A stretch of 64,000 nucleotides of DNA from NCBI GenBank assembly GCA_026545765.1, contig CM048844.1:54966932-55030931 (forward strand). Reading direction: 5' to 3'. A program made the translations under genes and the position numbers. Positions 11,773 through 22,178 of this stretch are shown in pieces. The notes beneath the pieces are model-generated. The model saw only the letters and a program-made list of their open reading frames with translations, had not been told where the DNA came from and did no database searches. Position 1 is the stretch's first letter; the number at the start of each line of letters is the position of its first letter. The stretch is from Plantago major (lineage: Eukaryota; Streptophyta; Magnoliopsida; Lamiales; Plantaginaceae).

Positions 11773-12176
11773 TAAATATGTTCTCTGCTAAAATACCCAT
11801 GTTCTCTGTTATAATCACTATGTTTTCTCATATGAGCTATGTCACTGCTATATATAGGCTTTTACACTATGATCTCAATATAAAACTATATGATTTCTGT
11901 TATAATTCCTATGATCTCTGTTATAATCACTATGTTTTCTATTATGAGCTGTGATTTATGTTATTTACTTCTATGCTTTAACACTATGATCTAAATATAA
12001 AACTCTATGATCTTAATAAATACCTATGATTTCAAGCAGTTTAAATATTTTTGTACTGTAAACATTGAAAAGATACAACAAAAATATAATGAAAAATATT
12101 TTATACATTGATCAAAGAGTTGGATTTTGCATCCTATTGAATGCAAAAATCCTATTACATTAGTGAAAAAAAAAAA
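11773..12176 (+). other. MULE spacer between transposase and small gene B
   Basis: No coding signal. It contains further same-direction TATGATCTC and TATGTTTTCT variants, then an A-rich tract at about 12165-12178. As the space between convergent genes it may hold both polyadenylation regions; no specific signal is claimed. Confidence 0.5.
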
Positions 12177-12519
12177 TCAAAGGCCACAAACGAAATTTGC
12201 CGCTTCCTTCCGGTACTGTTGCTCAAAATGACCACCCCTGCCTCCCCCAAACATGTGGAGGTTGACAAGTTGGTTCCTTAGCTGAGCTGCAGGCATCAGC
12301 ATGTGAGGGTGCTGAAGATCAATGAGCTCCAGCCGGGCTACAACATCTTGCAGCCCTTGCCATCGGTGTAAGTGACGAATCCTCCTCCAAACACTCTCTC
12401 TTGAGAGCGTTAATCTTCTGCCAGCGCGTTGGGTTGACCATGAAGTTGCCAGATATATCTTTATACCTGAAACCGTTAGTAATGAGGAACTCCAACCTGT
12501 TATTGATAGCATCCTCCAT
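12177..12519 (-). pseudogene. Small unrecognised MULE gene, copy B (frameshifted, intron-less)
   Basis: ATG at 12519 opens MEDAINNRLEFLITNGFRYKD, clearly related to copy A (MEDAIKNRL). A frameshift near 12395-12425 moves the reading to a second frame. That frame gives HLHRWQGLQDVVARLELIDL, FGGGRGGHFEQQYRKEAANF and a TGA at 12177. Aligned with copy A, the order of blocks is kept: MEDAI-NRL, Y-D, H-R, D-VA-L, GGG, AA. At the place where copy A has its intron, copy B is continuous (TTCAG joined to GTATAAAG). It sits just downstream of the transposase and on the opposite strand. Function unknown. Confidence 0.6.
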
Positions 12520-12690
12520 TCTTCTTTGATTTTTATGTTATAGTTAGATTGATTGAAGGCAAGGGGGGTATTTATAGGTAGATTGAGGAAGATGAAAAGG
12601 TTGAAACATGTACATGAATTCAAACCAAAAACTATTGTAAATCTACAAGAGTAATTCTCGAGTAAAATACATTAACTATGGGGGATTTAT

Positions 12691-13271
12691 GCCAGATACA
12701 ATAAAAGGTACTCTAAACGTCTAATTAAATCAACAGACTAATATACTATGATATCAATAAAACAAGCTATGATCTCAATTATACACTCTATGATATCAAT
12801 ACAAAAAGCTATAATCTCAAAAAACTAACTACTAACTACTCATGTCATTCTCGAGATAAATGCATTTATCTAGTAAAAAATGCATTTATTAGGATCTCAG
12901 GTAAAAAGTCTATAATCTCAAAACAAAAGCATATGTTATCAAAAGATGAGTAACATTACTAAAATAAATTTGCTTTTGAGCAAGCAGTAGTATGTCAGAT
13001 ACAATAAAAGGTACTCTAAATGTCTAATTAAATCAACAGACTAATACACTATAATATCAATAAAACAAGCTATGCTCTCAATTATACACTCTATGATATC
13101 AATACAAAAAGCTATAATCTCAAGAAACTAACTACTAACTACTCATGTCATTCTCGAGATGAATGCCTTTATCTAGTAAAAATGCATTTATTAGGATCTC
13201 AGGTAAAAATTCTATAATCTCAAAACAAAAGCATATGTTATCAAAAGATGAGTAACATTACTAAAATAATT
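12691..13271 (+). repeat. Tandem duplication, unit about 303 bp
   Basis: Two direct copies begin CAGATACAATAAAAGGTACT at 12693 and 12996. They stay alignable to GATGAGTAACATTACTAAAA, with only scattered differences. Each unit contains several TATGATATCAATA motifs and a TCATTCTCGAGAT block. It lies in the spacer between small gene B and the end of the Ulp1-like gene. Confidence 0.92.
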
Positions 13272-13359
13272 TGGCTTCACAGATCTTTTTGTACATTTAA
13301 CAAAACACAATAAAAAAGTAGTTAGAATCTGTTCAGAATAAAACTATTAACAAAATTCT

Positions 13360-16300
13360 TCATGATTTAACAAACTTATTCAAGATTTTATCTGCATTCT
13401 TCTTAGTATGTAATTTAAACACCTTCTTGTTCTTTTCAACAGCATCCACCTCCTCTGCATTCTTCTTTTCAACCACTTCTTCTGAATTCTTCTTTCCATC
13501 CACCTCCTCTACATTCTTCTTTCCATCCAACTTCTCAATAAATTCAATAGTTGAATCAGTAGGTATCGCTTTGTTATGTGCTTCAGCCTTCCACTTGGCA
13601 ACCTTCAACCTAACTTTTTCATCAAACACCTTTCGAAGATCAATATTGATGTTTTTATTTGGATCAAACTTTTTCTTCATATCAATGAAGGCATTGACTC
13701 TTTTCAACATACTATCCCTCAGACCATTTATATCACACAAAACCAATGTAGCCATAATCTCAGCACGAAGTACCCACCTTCTTGATACCTACGTCAGAAA
13801 CACAGTAAATAAAGCTAAGATCTCAACTAACAACACTATGTTCTCAAACAAAACCACCATGTTGGCACATACAGTAAAAAAAACTCATAAGTTACCTGCA
13901 TAAAGAAAGGATACTTAAATTTCTCCCGTTTGAACAACTCCATGTGCTTCATAAGGTAAACACCACAATCATTTGTATTCTTATCGGTAATCCAATCGAA
14001 CTTAATTTTCTCCAATACAAACTGATTCACAGCTAACCCTTTAGAATGCATATCTTTGCTAATAAGAAACACCGAGAATGCTTCACGCTATTGAAAAAAC
14101 AAAGACAATGTATTACAACACATGCGTACAAAAAAAAACACAAAAAACAAACTTAAGAAACACAGAAACTTGGACTTACAAGCACTTCAAAGTAAGATTG
14201 CACAGATGCTTCATTATGAGATTTATTATCAAGATACTGAATACATTTCTTCTCCATGTTGATCACATAACATGTAAAATGCTAATGTGAAATTAAATGT
14301 ACAAAAAACTGAAAAAAAAACACAAAAATCTATGTGATCATGTGAAATCAATACTATGAAGCCAACAGATAACAAACAATAAAAAGCAATATACCAGATT
14401 GACAGTCTTCAAATCAAATTGATGTTCCCGCAAGTTCCTCGACAATGAATAATTAAATGCACCTTGCATATTTTTCATGGTTAGATCACGACCATCACGA
14501 TCAAAGCCTATTTTACCAACAACACTTTGAAAACACCCTGCAAGCTTGGACCAAAAATCCTAAAATGAAAGAACAAAAAACAACTCTATTAGTGTTAAAA
14601 AAAAAGATTCATAAAACCTACAAAATGAAAGTTCACAAACATATAGAGATATTAAGGTGCAACCAAAAACGACGAATCTTAAACTCATCGCAAGTTCTTA
14701 GCTCAGTGTTATTCAAAAGCATAACCCAGCTATCCACAATGACAGAAGATATCATATTTGAAGGCACCAATGTCCTGGTCTGGTCTGAATCTACACAGTG
14801 AACCTCATCGAACCAAACAAATTTTTTAAAATCCCTACAAAATAAAAAAAACTATGAACATTAAAAAACTATGATCTCAATAAAAGAACATATGATCTCA
14901 ATAAAAAAACATATGATCTCAATGAAAAAACATATGATCTAAATAAAAATAAAATTAAAAATGACTTACATCTCATTCTCTTGAATGAAAAAGCAATAGT
15001 CAGCAACTTCTTTCACTAATGTCTTCATGACTTTCTTTGAATAACTATTAATCCTCCTCATAACCTTGCTCCCCATGACAACATCTGGGTTTATAGACCC
15101 ACAGTCCAATTCACATCCAAGAATTACCTCAACATGATTCTCACTATCATGCTTCTCAACAGTTATTTCTTCATTTGGCACATTTTGTTGGTGGTCATGA
15201 TGAATAGTATCATCAAAATCATCATTATCATTATCTTCTGTCATGTCGTTAGCTTCAAACTCAACAGCTTTAGCTATTAACTAGACATCATCGATATTCT
15301 TCAATGGAAACTGAGGTGGATTGATATTCTTCAATGGAGGCTCAGGTAGAGAAACATTAACAGTAATTAGACCAGGCTTAAGTTTATGCTGAGGTGGAGT
15401 AATATTAATAGTAGAAGGCACAGCCTGAATATCATCTTGAGTTGAAGCAAGATCTACACAAATCATGCCAGTCTGTGTGTCATAAAGATTATCACGTTCG
15501 GATTGAGACTCAGGTTGAGACATAACTTCCTGACTAAAACCAAGAGAAAAACTAGGTCCATCCATCATCTTCAACATCAAACCAGCACAAATACGATCAA
15601 CAGCTTGATGAAGCAATGGATTAGACCACCATTTCTGTGAAGCTGACTGGGAAGGTTGTGAACTAGCAACAGATGGTGCAATCCCAACACCAAGGTTTAA
15701 TAACCTTTCAAGATGTGCACGCATAATCACCTCTGAATCTTTCCTGAAAATCCTCCATGACTCATCAGCACTCTTAAAAAAAAAAAAAACAAAAGTACTA
15801 AGTTAAAAAAATAGTCATATGATCTCAATAAAATAACCTATGTTATCAGCATTTGATCTCAATAAAAAACCTATGTTATTAACAAAAAGTATTATGTTCT
15901 GAATACAAAACAACTATTATATCAACATAAATTAGTATGATCTCAATGAAAAACACTATGATCTCAAAAAGAACATTACTTACATTTTCTGCACATGCCT
16001 TAATTTCTGAATTCCTCGGCAAGCCTTCACCAATGGGATACTTGACAAACCCTTCAGCAAATTGTGGGCCACTATGAAACAAAGGCCTTGACTGCTTTGC
16101 TTTAGTGATAGGATAGATAGAACTCATAGGCGTTAATCCATAACCAACTTTCTTCTCACCACCAATCCTATCCTCAATAATTTTATCAGTCCAATGGGAG
16201 CAAAGCGGAAGGGATGAAGGCGCATTATGTCCCAAAAAGTTAAACCTATGTAGATAACAGAACAACAAGACAACAACACAGCCACTAACAGAACAAAAAT

Positions 16301-17548
16301 CAGTCTCTCTAAAGTTTTTGATAGCATAAGCCAACTTATCGATGACATATGAACACCAATCAAATATCCTAATGAGCCCTACATCTTGTACAGATAGCAA
16401 CAATTTTGGGTCAACATATCCTGTTGAAGTAGGAGCAAGAAAACACCCACATGCATATATAACAAAGAGCTGCTTAAACTCATCTCCACCATCTGCCAAA
16501 CTAACAAGTCGCTTCTTAACACATGACAAACTCACTTCCCCACTAGCAGTCACCTTAGCCCAACCCTTGACAGATTCTACCCATCCAGCCCTCAAATCAT
16601 TCTCTTTAGAAACACTATCAGAAGGGACAATGTTTTTCCCTTTATACTTAAACTTGATGGGAACTTCATTGCCAGGATTCTGCGGAAGTATGAAAATGTC
16701 ATAAACATCATCCCCTGTAATCTGGTACTCAAATGACTGTATTTTTTGAACATATGAAACAGGGTTAAACCTCTCAACCAACCAAGGGACAATGCCATGA
16801 GATATCTTAGTCAACAAAACCTGAAAAAGTCCCCCAAATCCAATTTCAACAATACAGTTCTTTTGCTTATCATTCAGTTTCTCAAACAAATCCCTCAACT
16901 TCTTTGGATTGCATTTAGTATGCATAACTTTTAATACAGCACCCTCCTCAGCAGCCACCTCAACAAGCTGTGACTTCGACCTCTTCCCAGGCTGCACCTT
17001 AAGCCGCTCATCATCAACCTTGAAAATTTTCTTTTTATTACCCCTGGTCTTCTTCACATTCTTTTTATCATCAGTCACTACTGACAAAAAGGAAAACAAA
17101 CTATAAGAATACTATGTTCTCAAACATAAACAAAAACTATGTTTTAAACATAAATTCCTATGTTCTCAACAAAAACCACTATGTTCCAACATAAAACACT
17201 ATGTTCTCAACAAAACACACTATGTTCTCAACAAAACACACTATATTCTCAGTCAAGTAAATTATGGTCTAATATTATTCAAAACAACTATGTTCTCAAG
17301 AAAAAACACTATGATCTCATTCAAAACAATACATCAACAAAAACCAAAAACCCCGCGAAAACTAACAACAACTTGCAAATTCAAAAAACAAAAAAAAAAG
17401 CCTAAGATCTCAATAAAAACATGCATGTACCCAAGCAAAAAGAAAAATAAAAAGTACGAAAGCGAAAAATACCTTCAGAACCCTTGTGCTTAAAATTCGG
17501 AAACGCAGGTACTTTAGAGAGCAATTTTTCCTGCTTTTCACCTGACAT
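13360..17548 (-). CDS. Ulp1-like (C48) cysteine protease of the MULE, one in-frame stop
   Basis: Proposed minus-strand exons: 17548-17473 (ATG, MSGEKQEKLLSKVP), 17080-15984, 15769-14970, about 14834-14664, 14559-14395, 14281-14180, 14087-13896 and 13788-13360. Most joins are GT-AG and frame-consistent; the fourth-fifth join is unresolved. The large second exon resembles the N-terminal region usual in plant transposon Ulp1 proteins. Catalytic parts are visible: His at the start of the sixth exon (HFTCYVINM), Asp in IQYLDN, Cys in NDCGVYLMKHMELF. Such enzymes cut SUMO-type conjugates. One in-frame TAG at 15281 would end translation before the catalytic part. The last exon adds a Lys/Glu-rich repeat tail (GKKNVEEVD, GKKNSEEV). 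ULP-like genes are known in plant MULEs such as Arabidopsis Kaonashi. Confidence 0.75.
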
Positions 17549-17894
17549 TCTAACTCAGAACTGCAAAACGAAGACAAAAACGTCCGATCACTCGAAAACC
17601 AAAACACACTCACAAAACAGAGCCAAAAAGTAAAACCACAGAGAAAACAAACGGAAAACGATAAAACCTACACTTACATTGATGATTGTGAAGGAAAATG
17701 ACCGGAAAACAAGCTATCCATGTTCGAAAGTGATGAAAACCAAGGAGAAAAACTCGGAAAACAGGAGAGAAAACGGCAAAAAGTAATGTTAGAGAGAGAA
17801 AGATCAAAAACAGTAAAGAAAAAATGAAATAAAACGGAAACAAAACGGGTCATAACCCGGATCCGCGAAAAAAAATGCTAAATTGAACTGTTTA

Positions 17895-17963
17895 ATGGTA
17901 AATTGCAAAAAGCCCCCATTTCTAGATAAAATAGCTAGAGACTGTTTCTCCCAAGACTTTGTG
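17895..17963 (-). repeat. MULE right terminal inverted repeat
   Basis: Read inward on the minus strand it begins CACAAAGTCTTGGGAGAAAC and continues with TCTCTAGCTA and TAGAAAT, matching blocks of the left end in the same order. The second TTGCATATA follows at 17964. Confidence 0.7.
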
Positions 17964-18589
17964 TTGCATATATACATACGTTCTTTAGGTGTCGGCTGGG
18001 GAGGAGACGAGCGCACTGGCGCTCTTTAAAAGAGCCAAGCTGAAGAACGGGAGATGGGTTGATAGTAAGTCCGAGGCTATTGCGGTACGCTTATTTTGGT
18101 TAAAGTTCATATTTTTGTAGTACAAGTTATTTTCAAAAAACTGTAACTCATGATATATGCACTTTATGATTTCAGGTTGAGGTGGAGAGGCAGCTCGCCG
18201 ATGCGGGTGAGGAGCTGACATTTGAACAACAAAACAATATCTTCTTAGTCGTCAACCCAATGGACAACAAAAGCCGAGTATATGGATTGGGGAGTTTCGG
18301 CCCTGTGGTGACTACTCCTAGCTACTCAACATCCTAGCAATCTAGAAATCAACTTTTCACACAGGAGCAGGTCTCGGAGATGGTGCAGTCACAGGTTGTG
18401 GCACGGGTGGAGGCACATGCACAAGCACAAGCACAGGCATAGGCGGAGCTAGCTAGAGTTCAGGAGGAACACGGCAGCAGCTGGAGCGGCTAGCTAGACA
18501 ACAACATGAGGATACCCAGCGTCTTCAGTAACAAATGGAGGCTTTCGTGGCCACATTCCATCACCAGCCACCCCCGCCCGGTAGTTAGA

Positions 18590-18780
18590 TTTGGACTTAT
18601 GTCTTTCTGACTTCTTACTTTAAACTATATGTATGGGTATATTTCATTTCAGTATGGATAATTTGTATTTTCTGGAATGATTTCTATTTAATTAATACAA
18701 TTTCATTATTCTGGATTTACTATCGGAGATTTTATCAAAATGAAACAGGTGAAATATGAAAACGGGCATCAAAATTAACA
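18590..18780 (+). other. CACTA 3' non-coding stretch
   Basis: No coding signal. It is AT-rich sequence between the decayed tail of the TnpA-like gene and the subterminal repeats. Confidence 0.5.
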
Positions 18781-19397
18781 AAAAAATAATTAAAAAACTG
18801 GAAATTTAGCGACGGATAACTAATTTGTCGCTAAACAGTGACGGAAAAACATAACCCGTCACAAAATCTGTCACTATTTAGCGACGGATAGTTATCCGTC
18901 GCTAAATTTCCAGTTAATTGAAAAATAAAAAAAAGAAGAAACAGACCTATCCGTCGCTAATTTCGTCTCTATTTAGCGGCGGATACACATTTAGCGACGG
19001 ATAAATCGCTAATTCCATCTTTATTTAGCGACGAATAAACATTTAGCGACGGATAGTTATCCGTCGCTATCCGTCGCTAAATTTCCAGTTAATTTAAAAA
19101 TTAAAAAAAGGAAAAATACCTATCTGTCGCTAATTTCGTCTCTATTTAGCGATGGATAGTTTATCCATCGCTAAATAGAGCAGATTTTGATTTTTTAAAA
19201 AAAAGGAAAAACCAGCTTTTTAGCGACGGATAATATATGTCTCTAAAAAGTCAACAGTCTATCTGTTGTTATTTTGCGATGGATAGATTATCCGTCGTTA
19301 GGATCATTGTGATGAAAAAAATGACGACGACATTTTTATCCGTCGCTAAACCTTTAGCGACGGATCGGCGTTGCTAAACAGTGAATTTTTTGTAGTG
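18781..19397. repeat. CACTA right subterminal repeat array and terminus
   Basis: More than ten copies of the word AGCGACGGATA, or its complement TATCCGTCGCT, lie in both orientations, many paired head to head and able to form long hairpins. The array stops at the terminus TTTGTAGTG. In En/Spm elements such subterminal motifs are bound by the TnpA-type protein. The same word fills the left end of the second CACTA copy (51545-51885). Confidence 0.9.
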
Positions 19398-20147
19398 TGA
19401 AGGGCCTTGTGTTTTCTTCTCTGATGATGACATATAGGAAGAAGTTCAGAAATGGCAATTTGCTTTGGTTTTATATGTTATTAGGGCTGATCACACTTTG
19501 AGCTATATGGAGCAATATGTTTCCAATCTTTACGGCGAGGTTTCTACACCATCTTTGCATCAACATGATAGAGGATTCTTTATTGCTAGGTTTTCTTCAT
19601 CAGTTGAGTGTGAAAAGGTTTTACGCTGGAGGTAAAATTCAGCCTATTATTCTTCAAAAATGGACTGAGGATTTTGCATAAGATTTTACTATATTACCTA
19701 TTTTGGTGAAGCTACCTGGTTTACCTTTACAATATTGGGCAAGACTAGTCTGGGGAAGATAGCAAGTGTTGCGGGTAAACCGCTATATACTAATGAATGT
19801 ACAGTTCATCAATCTAGAGTGGCTTTTGCAAGGATTTTGGTTGAGATAGATATCAGTCAGCCTCTTACCAAGTTTGTCAGATTAAAGAATGATGTGGGCA
19901 CTGTGTATCAACAACCATTGGAGTATGAATGGGTTCTAGTTTTCTGTTCTAGTTTTCAAGTTTTGGGGCATAATTGTGCTAATGTTCCTCCTCCAAAGGA
20001 ACCCCTTGTGCCTATCAATAGAGATAGGAGAAGGGATGGCCAACGGCAAGGTCAATGGATTGTTGTGGGTGATCGACGACCTGGTCGACAAATAGTTGTG
20101 AACCAGAATTCTGAACAGTTCCCTCAACATAATACTTTTACTGTGTT
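19398..20147 (+). pseudogene. LINE ORF1 (DUF4283-type), 5' part missing
   Basis: Translation in alternating frames gives HDRGFFIARFSSSVECEKVL, then KIASVAGKPLYTNECTVHQS, VAFARILVEIDISQPL and YEWVLVFCSSFQVLGHNC. This is the layout of the DUF4283 domain plus the short zinc-knuckle remnant in ORF1 of plant L1-type LINEs, the nucleic-acid-binding protein of the element. There is a frameshift near 19635 and a stop near 19680; 19735-20181 is open. The 5' side is cut by the CACTA end. The 3' side is cut at 20148 by copia element B, and ORF1 resumes at 48805. Confidence 0.75.
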
Positions 20148-21784
20148 TGTTTGTCCAGATAACGGCAAAGGAAAAGATTAGGAGGGGGGGGGGTGAATAG
20201 TATTTTACAACTTTTATCGATAAACACAATTTCTCAGATATCTGTGAAGATATCTGATACTTAATTTCAGAGAGCGGAAGACTTTTCTGTGATAAGTGAA
20301 TGTGCTTAGCAAGATATAATGTGTTTAAATACTTAGCAGGATAAAGATAACGATAAGTAAATTGTTGTAAGTAAATAACACGTCTTTTATAGTGGTATCT
20401 GAAGGTGGCGTAATCCCTCCACTAATCCACTTCGGCCTTTCTCATACCTATAATCCACTAAGACAGATAATTGAGTTAACCTTACAAATATCTTCTCTCG
20501 ATTCCTAAATACACTAGGTTCCCAACCAAGTATTCCCCCTGAGTTATTCCCCAGCTCCCAGCCAAGTACTTCCTATACTCAGAAACCTTTGAGCTGTTCC
20601 TGAGTTTCCCAAACTAAGTACTTCCTATGCTCAGTAACCTTGGAGTTATTCCTTAGTTTCACAAACTAAGTAGTTCCTGTACTCCACGCCGTTTAAGGTG
20701 CTGGTTATGATGGTTTGTCAGGCGAGAAATCTTAATAACTTTTCAGTTATGTAGAAATACTCTACCGGGTGGAATAGCTATCTCAATGCCAAAAATATTC
20801 ACGATGTTTCCTTTACCCCAAGTTAGATTGGTTGAGTGGTGATATGTTCTTTACTGACCCAAGTTTATGTTAAATGTTCTGGAGAATGAAACTCAGAAAC
20901 TTGATCTTTTAATTCAACTCCTTCACAGATAGCAATGCTTGTTAAGGATCAGGACACTTAGAACTTTCGTGCTACTAAGAATTCAAGAGCTTAGTCGCAA
21001 ATGTAAGCTAAAGAGTAAGTAGGTTGAAGGCTTGTATGCTTGAATGTATAAGTTCGTTCTGTGTGTAAGTTCAAGGTGTGTTTCAAGCATTCTAAATGTT
21101 GATATTTATAGTTGAAAATCATGTTGTTTGATAGTGTCCGTTAGGCTTAATGAAATTCAAACTATTGGAATTTATAAATAGTACTGCAGCAGACGTTGTC
21201 TCTTTTCAGAGATTTCCTCTTTTTTTCAGATGTCTCTGTCTGCGCATTAAATGCATTGTATTATTTTTGTCCTGTAGTGCCAACGAAACAATGCACGCTT
21301 TCTGAAGCATTGCATGTCCTTTTACAGAGTCCTTCACATCTCCAGATACCTATTGAAACATTGTTTCCCAGAAACAAAGTTTTGTCGAAGGTATCTGAGT
21401 GTAGGTATCCGTGGGCACTTTTCCTCGTTCAGAAACCTTGTGTTCTCATATATCTTTTGTGAAACCTGTTTATTGAAAAACACTTGTTTCTTCAAGATAT
21501 CTGGATATAGGTATCTGATGACCTTCGCCTTCAGCAATCTTGTGCAATCATCAAATCTTCAAATTTGTTGAACTCTCTTGCCGGATGCCTTCTTCTTGGT
21601 CTTCTTCAAAGATATAAAAAATTACATTCAGAGACCTAACATCCTATACAAGATTTGCTAGACTAATATACTTAGTGATTTTCCTCTTTTACAGTGTTCA
21701 AGTGAACCAAGAGTACTAACCACCTTTCTGAGCTAAGATAAGTCATTAGGTTGCTGATCAAAATATAAACAGATATTTCTAATA
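20148..21784 (-). repeat. 3' LTR of element B
   Basis: In plus-strand view it runs from TGTTTGTCCAGATAAC (canonical TGTTGG) to CAGATATTTCTAATA (canonical CTAACA), so both termini carry one change. It has the same features as the other LTRs: poly-G tract, CACTTCGGCC block, hairpin units around 20505-20690. The open frames inside it (for example 21196-21571) are not genes. Confidence 0.92.
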
Positions 21785-21800
21785 AATTTCCCCCTTTTTG
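21785..21800 (-). promoter_or_regulatory. Polypurine tract of element B
   Basis: On the element strand it reads AAAAAGGGGGAAATT directly before the 3' LTR, the primer for plus-strand DNA synthesis. Element C has the same tract at 39185-39198. Confidence 0.9.
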
Positions 21801-22178
21801 ATCAGTGAACGATGACTATCTTTAAAACCTATTACAACTTGGAAGACGGAACAATCCAACACTTAATCATTTCTTATGATCTTTTCAATTCATTTTAATT
21901 AAGTGCAGAAAGTAAACATCAACCAAATCACAAGGTGTGATCTTTGCTGACAAGTTATCTTTTTATAGATTGATATATGAGAGTAGGTTCATCAGATATG
22001 TACCATGGAAAGTTCACAGATAAATTAATAAATAAAATACATTTCAGTACAGTCAGCAAGATACAAAAATACAAAGTAAACTAGGACAACAGGAGTAGCC
22101 AAGCTCCAAGTAAACATCCTAATAAACTAGTATTCAAGTCATCAAAATCTTCAAGTCTTCAATCAGCAGATATATGGA

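Larger units (their letters stand above)
7046..17340 (+). repeat. Dispersed one-directional short repeat, about TATGATCTCAATAA
   Basis: Variants TATGATCTCAATAA, TATGATATCAATA, TATGTTCTCAA and TATGTTATCAG recur many tens of times. The densest blocks are 7100-7700, 8640-9010, 10090-10190, 10690-10935, 11330-11410, 11775-12030, 12740-13230, 14860-14950, 15800-15970 and 17100-17330. They lie in introns and spacers and are essentially absent from exons. All blocks examined read in the same direction on the plus strand, in the sense introns of the transposase gene and equally in the antisense introns of the Ulp1-like gene. No copies were noticed outside the MULE. Confidence 0.85.
6493..17963. mobile_element. 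MULE (Mutator-like element) carrying a FAR1-type transposase, a Ulp1-like gene and two small genes
   Basis: It is flanked by the exact 9-bp duplication TTGCATATA (6484-6492 and 17964-17972), the length typical of Mutator elements. The ends are imperfect inverted repeats. Left, GAAACAACCCCTAG and then TAGAAAT align with GAAACAGTCTCTAG and then TAGAAAT at the right end read inward. The outermost 24 bases match at 14 positions by hand count. Removing it restores a normal GT-AG intron of the CACTA gene (donor 6400, acceptor 17988). At about 11.5 kb it is long for a MULE, largely because of repeat-filled introns. Confidence 0.88.
4270..18337 (+). pseudogene. CACTA TnpA-like protein (Ptta/En/Spm, Transposase_24 type), split by insertions
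   Basis: The first exon begins at ATG 4270 (MPRQRKSTYRPP), directly after an acceptor, as in the second copy at 52850. It has in-frame stops and is cut at 4455 by a solo LTR. The next coding part (about 6192-6399) reads WELWEKH, an in-frame TAG, then KQIAAQNRENRLTEP and MHQYGSRY, the signature core of the plant Ptta/En/Spm family. Its donor at 6400 (GTAAGT) opens an intron that now contains the whole MULE. Exons 17989-18084 and 18176-18337 give KRAKLKNGRWVDSKSEAIA and VYGLGSFGP, the usual end of this domain. After the TAG at 18335 the sequence still encodes a decayed Gln/Ala-rich tail. The protein is thought to bind subterminal repeats. Confidence 0.8.
3168..19397 (+). mobile_element. CACTA (En/Spm) transposon, left end missing, hosting two later insertions
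   Basis: The right terminus ends in TTTTTTGTAGTG at 19397, the inverted form of the CACTACAA end. It is preceded by about 600 bp of subterminal repeats built on AGCGACGGATA and its complement. The left part starts abruptly at about 3168 with CTATCCGTCGCTAAAACAG and matches the second CACTA copy from about 51875 onward, so roughly 340 bp of left terminus is lost. Removing the solo LTR and the MULE leaves about 3.1 kb carrying one Transposase_24-type gene and no TnpD-type DDE transposase. It is therefore a non-autonomous or deleted element. Confidence 0.85.

Noticed and set aside
13427..13903. 158-codon plus-strand frame rich in Ser/Phe
   Set aside because: It is the antisense of the last exon of the Ulp1-like gene, whose frame and motifs are convincing.
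7046..17340. CRISPR-like reading of the regularly recurring short repeats
   Set aside because: The repeats vary in sequence and spacing, there are no unique spacers of constant length, and the context is a plant transposon with introns.
21196..21571. Overlapping open frames in the copia LTRs (also 24795-25287, 39264-39628, 48214-48589)
   Set aside because: The same frames recur because the LTRs are repeated, but they have no start context or family similarity and drift with LTR mutations.
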